Shown here: one piece after another, positions 34,889-45,400 of the stretch
Numbering within the stretch: position 1 is the first letter of the stretch
Layout of the letters: every line of letters begins with the position of its first letter
DNA from: CAJQLB01 sp041392065
GTDB lineage: Bacteria > Bacteroidota > Bacteroidia > Flavobacteriales > Flavobacteriaceae
NCBI GenBank assembly: GCA_041392065.1
Contig: JAWKMU010000003.1
Coordinates: 528,175-592,174, forward strand
DNA length: 64,000 nt
Reading direction: 5' to 3'
Translations under genes and position numbers: made by a program
Notes under the pieces: generated by a model
The model's input: only the letters and a program-made list of their open reading frames with translations
Told to the model about the DNA's origin: nothing
The model's database searches: none

Positions 34889-36610
34889 ATGAAAAGCTTC
34901 AGACCCTTATTAGTCATTTTTTGTTTAGGGCTTTTGTCCTTTCAAAAATTCTCAAATTCAGACAAATTAAATGCTATTATTGAAACTTATGAAGCAGAAC
35001 GAGAATATGATTTTGACCCTTATGAATCAGTAGAAAATACTGCAAAATACTATCAAGCAGAAGCTGATTTCTCGAGAAAATTAAAAGAAGAATTAGAGCA
35101 AGTTTCGGAAGAAGGGCTGTCAGAATCTGAAAAAATTTCAAGAGAGTTGTTACTTTTCGTTTTGCAGGACAATATAGATTCTAACACCTATAAAACATAT
35201 TTAAATACAATAACAAACGAAAATGCTTTCCATCTCAATTTAAGTAGAATGGGTAACAGAACATTGAATAATAAAAATCAAGTCCTTGATTATTTAAACA
35301 GGTTAGATAATTTACCTAAACGTATTGATTACAACATAGAAGTCTTAAGAGCTTCTATTAAAGAAGGGATGGCACAGCCTCGAGCAGTTTTCAATAATTA
35401 TGATGACACTTATAATAAACACATTGTTTCAGATGTCACTGAAAGTGAATTTTATAAGCCATTTTTAAACCTTCCGGAAACGTTATCAACTTCAGAAAAG
35501 GATTCAATTATAGATGTTGCTAAACAAAGTATTCAAAAAAATGTAGTTGATGAGTACAAAAAAATTAAAGCCTTTTTTCAAGACGAATACTTCCCAAACA
35601 CAAGAAAAGGTTTAGGGATATCAACTACTCCAAATGGGAAAGAGTTTTATCAAAATAGAATCAATTATTTTACAACAAGTACACAGTATAATGCAGATGA
35701 TATTCACCAAATTGGCTTAAATGAAGTTGCTCGTATCAAAGCTGAAATGCAAAAAATTATTAAAGATTTAGGCTTTAAAGGTAGTTTCGCTGAGTTTTTA
35801 GAATTCCTTAGAACAGACGAGCAATTTTATCCAAAAACAGCAGATGAGTTATTAATGTTTGCTCGAGATATTGCCAAAAGAATTGATGCAGAATTACCAA
35901 AGTTTTTCAAAACTTTACCAAGAAAACCTTATGGAGTAGTTCCAGTTCCTGCTGATCTTGCACCAAATTATACAGGAGGTCGTTACTCTGGTTCGTTTAG
36001 TGAAACAACAGCTGGATTTTATTGGGTAAACACATATAATTTACCAAGCAGAACACTTTACACCATTCCTGCATTAACAGCTCACGAAGCAGTTCCTGGG
36101 CATCATTTACAAATCTCTTTAAATAATGAATTGCCTGAAACGATTCCAAGTTTTAGAAGACGACTATACTTATCTGCTTATGGTGAGGGTTGGGGTTTAT
36201 ACTCTGAATATCTAGCTGATGAAATGGGAATTTATACAACACCTTATGAGAAATTCGGTCAGCTAACTTACGAAATGTGGAGAGCATGCAGATTGGTTGT
36301 GGATACTGGAGTTCATGCTAAAGGTTGGACAAGGCAACAAATGTTAGATTTTATGGCAAATAATACAGCATTATCCATTCACGAAGTGACTACAGAAACA
36401 GATCGATACATTTCGTGGCCAGGACAAGCTTTATCTTATAAAATTGGTGAAATAAAAATTAGAGAGCTTCGAAAAAAGGCTGAAGATGCCTTAGGTGATA
36501 AATTCAACATTCGTGAATTTCATGAAGTAATTTTAGAAGAAGGAACTGTAACACTTTCCATAATGGAAAAGCGAATGGATGCATATATACAGAAAAAATT
36601 GAATGAGTAG
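34889..36610 (+). CDS. Exported DUF885 metallopeptidase-like protein
   Basis: A 573-residue protein of the DUF885 family, distantly related to M3/M32 peptidases. The zinc motif is HEAVPGHHLQ (near residue 400), followed by the downstream acid in AYGEGWGLYSEYLADEMG. The N-terminus MKSFRPLLVIFCLGLLSF is a signal or membrane anchor, so it probably acts in the periplasm. I choose this ATG because the 15 residues upstream in the open frame are polar and precede the signal. Embedded within the hydroxyproline operon, it may free hydroxyproline from small peptides; some DUF885 members are reported as carboxypeptidase-like. Its 3' end overlaps the epimerase start by 8 nt. Confidence 0.83.
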   Translation: MKSFRPLLVIFCLGLLSFQKFSNSDKLNAIIETYEAEREYDFDPYESVENTAKYYQAEADFSRKLKEELEQVSEEGLSESEKISRELLLFVLQDNIDSNTYKTYLNTITNENAFHLNLSRMGNRTLNNKNQVLDYLNRLDNLPKRIDYNIEVLRASIKEGMAQPRAVFNNYDDTYNKHIVSDVTESEFYKPFLNLPETLSTSEKDSIIDVAKQSIQKNVVDEYKKIKAFFQDEYFPNTRKGLGISTTPNGKEFYQNRINYFTTSTQYNADDIHQIGLNEVARIKAEMQKIIKDLGFKGSFAEFLEFLRTDEQFYPKTADELLMFARDIAKRIDAELPKFFKTLPRKPYGVVPVPADLAPNYTGGRYSGSFSETTAGFYWVNTYNLPSRTLYTIPALTAHEAVPGHHLQISLNNELPETIPSFRRRLYLSAYGEGWGLYSEYLADEMGIYTTPYEKFGQLTYEMWRACRLVVDTGVHAKGWTRQQMLDFMANNTALSIHEVTTETDRYISWPGQALSYKIGEIKIRELRKKAEDALGDKFNIREFHEVILEEGTVTLSIMEKRMDAYIQKKLNE

Positions 36611-37613
36611 AACAAAATTTGTTTGCATAGATGCACATACTTGCGGAAATCCTGTTCGTGTAGTTACCGAAGGACATCCAAAACTGGTTGGCAAAACAAT
36701 GAGCGAAAAACGCCAGCATTTTTTAAAAGAATACGATTGGATTAGAAAAGGATTGATGTTTGAACCACGTGGTCATGATATGATGAGTGGTAGTTTTTTA
36801 TTTCCGCCACATCATCCAGAAAACGATTTTGCCATTTTATTTATAGAAACCTCTGGCTGTTTGCCAATGTGTGGTCATGGTACCATTGGAACCATTACCA
36901 TTGCTATTGAAGAAGGTTTGGTAACACCAAAAACTCCTGGAAAAATTAAAATGGAAGCACCAGCAGGATTGGTTGAAATAGATTATCAACAAACCGATGG
37001 AAAGGTTGATTGGGTTAAACTGACTAACGTAAAAAGTTATTTAGCTGCTGAAAATTTAACAGTTGAGTGTCCTGAACTTGGTGAGATTAGTTTTGATGTC
37101 GCTTATGGTGGAAATTATTACGCCATTATTGATCCTCAAAAAAACTTTTCAGGAGTACACGATTTTACAGCAAGTAAAATTGTGCAGTATTCACAAGTGG
37201 TACGTGAGCGAATCAATAAAAAATATCCGAATCAATTTATTCACCCAGAAAACGAAACTATAAGGGATGTCACACACATGCTGTGGACAGGAAATCCTAT
37301 CGATCCAACGTCTTCAGGTAGAAATGCGGTATTTTATGGAGACAAAGCCATAGATCGTTCACCTTGTGGTACAGGGACTTCGGCAAGGTTGGCTCAATTG
37401 TACTCTAAAGGTAAACTTAAAATTGGCGAAGCCTTTATACATGAAAGTTTTATAGGTAGTAAGTTTATTGGTCGTGTGGAAAAAGAAACCACTTTAGATG
37501 GTAAATTAGCAATAATACCAAGCATACAGGGTTGGGCAAAAATTTATGGTTATAATACTATTTTTATTGATGACGAAGATGATCCTTATGCGCATGGTTT
37601 TCAAGTGATTTGA
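36603..37613 (+). CDS. 4-hydroxyproline 2-epimerase (proline racemase family)
   Basis: A 336-residue protein of the PLP-independent proline racemase family, with both catalytic cysteines: MCGHGTIGT (near residues 89-97) and DRSPCGTGTSARLAQL (near 251-266). Both Cys present means epimerase/racemase rather than the trans-3-hydroxyproline dehydratase subgroup, which replaces one. The family converts trans-4-hydroxy-L-proline to cis-4-hydroxy-D-proline, the first pathway step. The neighbours (D-hydroxyproline dehydrogenase, deaminase, semialdehyde dehydrogenase) support hydroxyproline over proline as substrate. Cytoplasmic, translationally coupled to the DUF885 gene. Confidence 0.9.
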   Translation: MSRTKFVCIDAHTCGNPVRVVTEGHPKLVGKTMSEKRQHFLKEYDWIRKGLMFEPRGHDMMSGSFLFPPHHPENDFAILFIETSGCLPMCGHGTIGTITIAIEEGLVTPKTPGKIKMEAPAGLVEIDYQQTDGKVDWVKLTNVKSYLAAENLTVECPELGEISFDVAYGGNYYAIIDPQKNFSGVHDFTASKIVQYSQVVRERINKKYPNQFIHPENETIRDVTHMLWTGNPIDPTSSGRNAVFYGDKAIDRSPCGTGTSARLAQLYSKGKLKIGEAFIHESFIGSKFIGRVEKETTLDGKLAIIPSIQGWAKIYGYNTIFIDDEDDPYAHGFQVI

Positions 37614-37668
37614 CATGTTTTTTATTGTGGATTTTTAAGATATATTTACTAAAATTTAAAAGGAGGTA

Positions 37669-38916
37669 ATGAGTAAAAATATTATTGTAATTGGTGGCGG
37701 AATTATTGGGTTAAGTTCTGCATATTATCTTCAGAAAGAAGGACATCAAGTTACTATTATAGATCAATCCAATATGGATGCTGGAGCATCTTATGTAAAT
37801 GCTGGTTATTTGTCGCCAAGCCATATTATTCCTCTTTCTGCTCCAGGTGTCATGAAAAAAGGACTTAAATGGATGTTTAATCCTTCTAGTCCATTATATA
37901 TTAAACCTAGATTGGAATCTGATTTTTTAAGATGGGTTTGGGCTTTCAATAAATCATGTAATCCTAAGCATGTACAAAAAGCTGCTCCTGTAATTAAGGA
38001 CATAGCAGTATTGAGCCAAGAATTGTATAGAGAAATATCAAAAGATGAAGGCATTGAATCTCATTACACAGATAAAGGGTTATTCATGCTTTGTCAAACT
38101 GAAAAAGCATTAGAAGAGGAAGTTAAGGTTGCACAATATGCCAATGAATTAGGATTGGAGGCAAGAGAAGTGAGTCGTGAAGAGATAAAACAGCTAGAAC
38201 CCAATGCTGAAATAAATGCTATTGGAGCAGCCTATTTTAAATGCGACCATCATACAACGCCTCATGAATTTATGTCTGGGTTAAAGTCGAACCTCAAAAA
38301 CAAAGGAGTAACTGTTTTTACCAATGAAAAAGTTGAAGATTTAGTTGTAAAAGAAAATCGAATTGTGTCTGTTGTAACTAATAAACAAACTTTAGATGCA
38401 GATGAGGTTGTTCTTGCAGCAGGTTCATGGTCTAACTTTTTGAGTAAGAAACTAGGACTGAAATTATTACTTCAAGCTGGGAAAGGGTATCGCATTAATA
38501 CAGAAAGAGAAACAGGAATTACTATTCCAGCAATTTTAGCTGAAGCAAAGGCAGCAATTACACCTATGAATGGCTTTACACGTTTTGCAGGCACCATGGA
38601 AATTGCTGGTATAAATCATAATATTAATAAAGTTAGAGTTGAAGCTATTGCGAATGCTGCTAAAAGATACTATCCAAATATTGAACTTACTGAAGAAGAA
38701 AAGAATAATGCTGCTTGTGGTTTACGTCCAGTATCACCTGATGGATTGCCATATATTGGCAAGTCAAGCAAATGTAAGAACTTAACTATAGCAGCAGGTC
38801 ACGCAATGATGGGTTGGAGTATGGCAACTGGAACAGGTAAACTAGTTGCAGAAATCATTTCCGAGCAAAAACCATCTCTTAATTTGGCACCATTTAATCC
38901 AGACAGAAGGTTTTAA
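37669..38916 (+). CDS. FAD-dependent D-amino acid dehydrogenase, likely D-hydroxyproline dehydrogenase
   Basis: A 415-residue DadA-type flavoprotein. The FAD-binding motif IVIGGGIIGLSSAYYLQKEG opens the protein, and DASYVNAGYLSPSHIIPLSAPGVMKKGLKWM is the DadA-like second region. CGLRPVSPDGLPYIGKSSKCKNLTIAAGHAMMGWSMATGTGKL is the C-terminal FAD signature. It would oxidise cis-4-hydroxy-D-proline to 1-pyrroline-4-hydroxy-2-carboxylate, linking the epimerase to the DapA-type deaminase. Just upstream is AGGAGGT, a perfect Shine-Dalgarno string, but only 1 nt from the ATG, probably too close to work. Ends with a 4-nt overlap with the convergent GNAT gene. Confidence 0.87.
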   Translation: MSKNIIVIGGGIIGLSSAYYLQKEGHQVTIIDQSNMDAGASYVNAGYLSPSHIIPLSAPGVMKKGLKWMFNPSSPLYIKPRLESDFLRWVWAFNKSCNPKHVQKAAPVIKDIAVLSQELYREISKDEGIESHYTDKGLFMLCQTEKALEEEVKVAQYANELGLEAREVSREEIKQLEPNAEINAIGAAYFKCDHHTTPHEFMSGLKSNLKNKGVTVFTNEKVEDLVVKENRIVSVVTNKQTLDADEVVLAAGSWSNFLSKKLGLKLLLQAGKGYRINTERETGITIPAILAEAKAAITPMNGFTRFAGTMEIAGINHNINKVRVEAIANAAKRYYPNIELTEEEKNNAACGLRPVSPDGLPYIGKSSKCKNLTIAAGHAMMGWSMATGTGKLVAEIISEQKPSLNLAPFNPDRRF

Positions 38917-39377
38917 TCATCAAGATTCATTCGCATATTAATTAAGTGTCTTTTTAAGCCTGCTTTTTCATAAGCTCTAATAGCTGAAGGATTATTTTCA
39001 TAGACATCTAATCTTATTTCAGAAATATTTCGGTCTTTACACCATTTCAGTAAAGCATCCATAATGAGCTTATTATAGCCATTACCACGATGTTTTTCTG
39101 GAACAAACATAAAACCTAAATAGCCTTGTTTTTGATGCTTTAGGTAATGTCTATCGTCTTTAATTTTAGCATAGCCAGAGGCAACTAGTTCTTTATTTAT
39201 TTCAACAACAAACAAATCAGATTCTTCATTGTTCATAATTTCAGTAAGATCGTAATACACTATGTGACCATCCTTTATCGTTGGATCCATTGTACGTTCA
39301 GCTTCAACAAGGCCTTGCATAAACTGCATTAACACAGGAAGATCTTTTTCGTTTGCTTTTCTTACAATTGGCTTCAT
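38913..39377 (-). CDS. GNAT-family N-acetyltransferase
   Basis: A 154-residue acetyltransferase. The acetyl-CoA loop is EKHRGNGYNKLIMDALLKWC (R-G-x-G-x pattern, near 97-116), followed by IRLDVYENNPSAIRAYEKAGLKRH, the standard end of the fold. It is the last gene of the leftward glycosidase/fusion operon, 2 bp after the GH2 gene. It may acetylate an amino acid or sugar amine released by that operon; no substrate can be read. The convergent hydroxyproline operon touches its 3' end. Confidence 0.85.
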   Translation of the reverse strand: MKPIVRKANEKDLPVLMQFMQGLVEAERTMDPTIKDGHIVYYDLTEIMNNEESDLFVVEINKELVASGYAKIKDDRHYLKHQKQGYLGFMFVPEKHRGNGYNKLIMDALLKWCKDRNISEIRLDVYENNPSAIRAYEKAGLKRHLINMRMNLDD

Positions 39378-39379
39378 AA

Positions 39380-42300
39380 TTATTTATTCTTTGGACTTAA
39401 AATGAACGAATATGAATAACTTTTATTTGCTTGAATGGTATATTCTGGATGCACTAATCGTCCCCAAGATGTATCACCACCAACTCCCATTTGCAAATAA
39501 TCGATGTTCCATTGTACAGTTTTACCAATTTCAATATCAGCACCATGTTTTGTGGTAACAGGAACTAATCCTGAGGCAGATGTTGCACCATCATCACTAT
39601 TAAAATCAAGTTCTTTCATATCAAAAGGCCATACACTTGCATTTAATAATTTTTGACTAGACACTTTAAGTTTTAAATCTTTAGAAGAGACTTCCATCCA
39701 TCTCACATCGGTTTTGTTTCCAGTTTCCTGCGGACGTGAATAACGATGAAATTGATCTTCAATTTTCCCTGTATACAATCCTATTTTCTGTCCTTTTTTT
39801 CTATCCCAATAGCTTTCATTTGGTCCTTTTCCATACCAAGAAACATCTGTAAATGTATTATTCAAAGTTAAGTACATTCCTAGTCTAGGAAGGTTAGGCA
39901 ATTCTTTTTGATTAGGTTTAAAGTTAAGAGAAATAGATAAAAGGCCCATTGTATTGATGGTATAATTGGCAATTACTTTTGCTTCATTGTTGGGTAATTT
40001 GTAATTAACTCTAAACCATACCATATTGCCATTACTTTTTGGTTGTTCTATTAATTTAGCACTATAGTTATAAGTAGCGCCTTGCCATATTTTCGCCCAT
40101 TTATCCATTCCATTTCCTAAATCGTTATCAGTTGGTGGACGCCAAAAATTTGGTCGTATAGGCTGATTGGTAATCTCTTTCCCTTGGTGTTTCCATGAGA
40201 TAATTTCACCAGAAACTTTATCTATTTGTAAATTAATAATGTCGTTTTTAATTTGAATAATTTCTTCAGAAATTATTTCTAAATCGTCACCATTTTCAGG
40301 AAAATCATAACTTTTGCCTTCATGCAAAATAAATTGATCCCAAGCTATTTCGCGGTCTTTTGGGATTAATTCGGTCGCATTTTTTTGAATTAAGCTCACT
40401 TCTAAAACGTACTCGCTTTCTGGAATAAACATTTCAGGAATTTCAGCAAAAGCCATTTTTACTTTAGTCTGAGGTTCTATATAAAGTTCAATATTTTTTT
40501 TTAGAAGCGTTTCTTTGCCATCAATGATAAGCTTTAAAGACATTGAGTAATCTAATAAATCTTTAAAGAAATTCTTGTTTTCAATTTCAATTACACCATT
40601 ACCTATATAATTGAATTGAACTGGCTCGTACACTTTTTTAACTTCTGATAAATGCGGATGTGGATTTCTATAAGGATCCACCAAACCATTGTTTAAAAAG
40701 TTACCATCTGTAGGTAAATCCGGATGATAATCATGTCCATAGGCTAAATAAGGTTTCCCATTTTGGTCTTTATATTCCAAACTCTGATCCACCCAATCCC
40801 AAATATAACCACCTTGTAGGTTAGGATAGGTTTCAATAATATCCCAATAATCTTGTAAGTTCCCAACAGAATTTCCCATGGCATGTGCATATTCAATCAT
40901 GATGGAAGGCTTATCCGAATTTGATTTCCCATGAGTGATTAAATATTCTGGTTTTGGATACATTGGGCAATATACATCTGTATAATTTTCTTTCCCAGCA
41001 GGTTCGTATTGTACAATTCTATTATCGTCCTGCTCTTTAAGCCATTTGTACGTTGCTCTAAAAATATCGCCTTCTCCAGCTTCATTTCCTAGAGACCATG
41101 AATATATTGAAGGATGATTTCTATCGCGATAATACATACGTTGTGTGCGCATCATATGTGCTGGAAGCCATGACATTTCATTGCCAATTTGTGTATCCTC
41201 CGAAATTGCCAAAGGATGACTTTCAATATTGGCTTCATCAATTACATATAAACCATATTTATCACATAAATACAACCAATAAGGGTCGTTTGGGTAATGA
41301 GCTGAACGAACAGCATTAATGTTGTTTTGCTTCATTAACTTAATATCTTTTTCCATTGATGCTTTAGATACAACATGACCTGTAAAAGGGTCGGTTTCAT
41401 GTCTGTCAACACCTTTAAAATAAACTGCTTTACCATTAATGAGTACTTGACTGTTTTTAATTTCAACACGTTTAAAACCAATATGTTTGGTTATAAATTG
41501 GTTGCCATCCAATGAAATTTTTAAAGTATATAAATTAGGAATTTCGGCAGACCAGGATTTAACCTTCTGTATAGTCGCATTGGCATTAAATTCTTCAGTT
41601 GAATTTGCTGAAACTTCAAAAACATCTGAAGTATTAAAAATTGAGTTTTGGTCGTCTAAAATTTCAACTGAAATTTTCTTTGATACATTTTTGTCTGTAT
41701 CATTTGAGACAGAAATCATCCCTTTAAAAACACCATTTTTATATGTGTCATCTAAATTGGTGTTAGCATGAAAATCAGACACATGTACTTTAGGGCGTGA
41801 ATATAAATACACATCACGTTCAATACCACTCATACGTAGCATATCCTGACTTTCTAAATAACTTGCGTCACTCCAACGAAACATTTGAAGCGCAATTAAA
41901 TTGCTGCCTTTTTTTAAATACTTCGTTACGTTAAATTCAGCAGGTGTTTTACTACCTTGTGAATAGCCTACATAGCTACCATTTATGTAAACATACATAG
42001 CAGATTTGGCTCCAGCAAAGTGAAGGATAACATCTTCAGATAGAAATTCAGAATCTATATCGATGAATTTTCTATATGTACCAACAGGATTATAATCGGT
42101 TGGAGCGTCAGGCCATTTCGTTGTGAAAGGGTAGCGTTCGTCCAAATAAATAGGTTTCCCAAAACCTTCAACTTCCCAATTGGCAGGTACAGGAATAGCT
42201 GTCCAATTTGAATCGTCGTAGTTGGCGTTATGGAAAGTAATAGGTCGTTGTTTAGGATCTTTAACCCAATGAAATTGCCATTCACCATTTAAACTTAAAA

Positions 42301-42490
42301 ATCGTTTTGAGCTTTCTTTTTCTTTAATTGTGTCGTTTTCAAATATGAAAAATGTTGCTCTGGGTTTCAGTTTATTGTCCTCAAAAATTTCATGATTGTA
42401 ATGAAATGTTTGTTCACTAACAGTTTGTAACGGCTCTTGTTTACAGCCTAAGACAATCAAAGCAGATAATAAAAAAAGGACTTTTTTCAT
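39380..42490 (-). CDS. GH2 beta-galactosidase, lipoprotein (paralogue A)
   Basis: A 1036-residue LacZ-type family 2 hydrolase. It begins with a lipoprotein signal (FLLSALIVLGC, Cys16), so it acts in the periplasm or at the surface. Domain order is sugar-binding jelly roll (LSLNGEWQFHW, VPANWEVEGFGKPIY), Ig-like, TIM barrel with the acid/base E470 in WSLGNEAGEG and the nucleophile E533 in MIEYAHAMGNS, then the beta-galactosidase small-chain domain (WRPPTDNDLGNG, WYGKGPNESYWDRKKG). It releases terminal beta-galactose. Its start overlaps the stop of the kinase/lyase fusion by 4 nt (ATGA), tying galactose release to that enzyme. Galactosyl-hydroxylysine is my suggested substrate. Confidence 0.9.
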   Translation of the reverse strand: MKKVLFLLSALIVLGCKQEPLQTVSEQTFHYNHEIFEDNKLKPRATFFIFENDTIKEKESSKRFLSLNGEWQFHWVKDPKQRPITFHNANYDDSNWTAIPVPANWEVEGFGKPIYLDERYPFTTKWPDAPTDYNPVGTYRKFIDIDSEFLSEDVILHFAGAKSAMYVYINGSYVGYSQGSKTPAEFNVTKYLKKGSNLIALQMFRWSDASYLESQDMLRMSGIERDVYLYSRPKVHVSDFHANTNLDDTYKNGVFKGMISVSNDTDKNVSKKISVEILDDQNSIFNTSDVFEVSANSTEEFNANATIQKVKSWSAEIPNLYTLKISLDGNQFITKHIGFKRVEIKNSQVLINGKAVYFKGVDRHETDPFTGHVVSKASMEKDIKLMKQNNINAVRSAHYPNDPYWLYLCDKYGLYVIDEANIESHPLAISEDTQIGNEMSWLPAHMMRTQRMYYRDRNHPSIYSWSLGNEAGEGDIFRATYKWLKEQDDNRIVQYEPAGKENYTDVYCPMYPKPEYLITHGKSNSDKPSIMIEYAHAMGNSVGNLQDYWDIIETYPNLQGGYIWDWVDQSLEYKDQNGKPYLAYGHDYHPDLPTDGNFLNNGLVDPYRNPHPHLSEVKKVYEPVQFNYIGNGVIEIENKNFFKDLLDYSMSLKLIIDGKETLLKKNIELYIEPQTKVKMAFAEIPEMFIPESEYVLEVSLIQKNATELIPKDREIAWDQFILHEGKSYDFPENGDDLEIISEEIIQIKNDIINLQIDKVSGEIISWKHQGKEITNQPIRPNFWRPPTDNDLGNGMDKWAKIWQGATYNYSAKLIEQPKSNGNMVWFRVNYKLPNNEAKVIANYTINTMGLLSISLNFKPNQKELPNLPRLGMYLTLNNTFTDVSWYGKGPNESYWDRKKGQKIGLYTGKIEDQFHRYSRPQETGNKTDVRWMEVSSKDLKLKVSSQKLLNASVWPFDMKELDFNSDDGATSASGLVPVTTKHGADIEIGKTVQWNIDYLQMGVGGDTSWGRLVHPEYTIQANKSYSYSFILSPKNK

Positions 42491-45400
42491 ATGGTTGATG
42501 TCATAAAATCTTCAGATAAAATCTTTTTTAAATAGAATAACAATTCCTTGGCATTGTCTTTACTAAAAACAATTGGAGGTTTTATTTTTAATACATTATG
42601 GTCTGGTCCATCGATGCTCATTAAAATACTATGATCCTTCATTCTGTTTGCTAGATAATCAGTTTGCTTGGCTAGTGGATTTAAATTAGTATCCACCAAT
42701 TCAATTCCTAAAAACAAACCTTGACCTCGAACATCTCCAATTATTGGAAATTCTTTGGAAAGTGTTTTTAGTTTTTCTTTTAAAAATTCACCTACTTCCA
42801 AAGCATTTTGTTGCAATTTTTCCCGTTTCACTGTTCGTAAAACTTCGGTAGCAATAGCACATGATACTGGGTTGCCTCCAAAAGTGTTAAAATATTCCAT
42901 ACCATTTGCGAATGCATTTGCAATTTCTTGTGTGCAAGCCACAGCTGCGACAGGATGTCCGTTTCCTAGTGGTTTACCAATGGTTACAATATCTGGAACA
43001 ACACTATGAAGTTGAAAGCCCCAAAACGTTTTTCCCATACGTCCACAACCTGTTTGAACTTCGTCAGAAATGCAAACACCTCCAGCTTCTCTAATTAATT
43101 GATAGGCTTTTGATAAAAACCCTTGAGGTAATTCTACTTGTCCACCACAACTAATAATTGGTTCAATTATAAATGCTGCAACATTGTGTCCTTTGCTTTG
43201 GATGTTTTCAATGCATTTTTTTACTTCTTCAGCATAATGATCTGCAGAATTCTTACCTCGATATTTTCCTCTAAAGGCATTAGGAATTGGAAAAATATGT
43301 GTGTATTCTGGAGCACCTTTACCGCCTTTACCATCAAATTTGTAAGATGATATGTCAACACACATATTGGTATTGCCATGATATCCAACCTCACTAGCTA
43401 CGATGTCTTTTTCTCCTGAATAGGCTTTGGCCATTCTAATAGCTAACTCGTTGGCTTCGCTACCAGAATTTACAAAGTGTAAAACGTTTAATTCTGGTGG
43501 TAAGGTTTCAATAAGTTCTTTGGCGAGCTCATTAATATTATCATGCAAATAGCGTGAATTGGTATTAAGTAATGCCATTTGTTCTTGTCCAGCTTTAATA
43601 ACACTAAAATGCTCGTGACCAACGTGAGCCACATTGTTGACTGTGTCCAAATATTTTTGAGCATGTTGATCCATGAGATAAACTCCAGCACCTCTGACCA
43701 TATTAATTGGTTTTTCGTATTGTAAGCTTAAACTTTTGCCTAAATGCTGTTTTCTGTAAGCAATAAGCTCGTTATTTGTAGAAATATTTGAACCTTTAAG
43801 AGCTTCAGATTTAAATAACAAGTTTGGATCAAGACATAAACCATTCCAAACATGTATTTGTTTAAAATATGCTACTCCAGGAAAATCAACTTTATAATCC
43901 AACATGCTCATCATAATTTGAAAATGAAGATGTGGTGCCCAATTTCCGTTTTCAGGATAATTGCCTAATTCTGCTATTTTTTCTCCTTGTTTAATAATAT
44001 CTCCAAGCCTATGTTTTGTTGCACTTGCGACTGTATTATGACCATATAAAGTAAAGAATTCAAAATCTTTAACACGATGTTTTAGTATAACTAATCCACC
44101 ATACTCTTTATCTCCAGCATCATTGCACGCTGTGATAACTTCCCCATCAAACAAGGCATGTACAGGAGTGTTAGCAGGAAACCAAAAATCTATGCCTAAA
44201 TGAATGGTTCTGCTTTCGCGACCATTATTACCAACTTTATCATAAGCCGTTGAGGTATAAATTGGACGAGGTTCTAAATAACCTCCAGCTAAAACTTTGT
44301 CAGGATATTGTGCTTGTAGTCTTTCAATTTTAAACTGAAAAAGATCCAGATCGTTAAATTGTTTTTCGTGTCCCATCCAAGTGCTCGATACACTTAAATC
44401 GATATGCTGAAAATCATTACTAGGTGCTGTTGGGAACAAATCTGAAACTTTAAACGTGTTATTAAGAGCCCATTTATTAAACTTTTCAGTATCAGGATGT
44501 GCAGGAAAACCACAAGCTACTCTAAAACTGTAATGTGCAAAATCTGAACTTATATTGTACCATTTTTTAAGCAGTTCCCAAGCTGGTTTTTCACTAATAA
44601 GAAGGTAATGGTTATCTGGTTCTTTAACTTTATTAATTGCAGATTTAGTAACCGAAATGACTAATCGCATGGCAATGCAATTATATAAATGCGCTAATTC
44701 ATTTTCCTGTAATGAAAATGATTGATGATAGCCTTTTACGATAGGTAAAGCAGCATCCAAAGGATCATTATGTTGCATTACAGCGTAAGCACAAGTGGTT
44801 GCCAAATCATTGATAGTTTGGGTAAAAACAGCATCTCCATAATCGATTACAGTTTTTACTTTTGGATTAATCAATTCTTCAGATACAACAATGTTGTTAT
44901 CATTAGCATCATTATGTACCACACTTTTTCTAAGCTCTTTGTAATTGTTGAAAGACAATTCGAATTGATTTTGGAAATACATTAATATTTCTTTTTCCTC
45001 AGTATTGAATAAATGAAGATGTTCTTTAGTCCAAAGTGATTGCGCAATGTCCCAAACAAGTTCTCGATGCGCTTCTTGATGATTAAAACCTTGTAATGCT
45101 TTTGTAATCAAACCACATTGCTTGCCTAAACTAAAACGTAAACTGTCTAATTGAGGATTTACTTCACTCCAAAGCCTGCCAGAAATCCATGTTAATAGTC
45201 TTACAAATCTTATGTTTCCAGAATCATCAGTTATTGATGAGATAGCTTCACCATCTTTATCTTTAATGACTTTTGGTGTGATAATGTTATCTCCATTTTT
45301 CTCAACATGCTGCAACAATTGTTGCTGAAAATCTAAATAGTTTTTATTTTCATTTGGTCGAGAAATCTTAAGAATATACTCTTCAGAATTATCAGTTTTA

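Noticed and set aside
36603..37613. Trans-3-hydroxyproline dehydratase
   Set aside because: Both catalytic cysteines (MCGHG and SPCGTGT) are present, whereas the dehydratase lacks one; the pathway genes around it also fit the 4-hydroxyproline epimerase.
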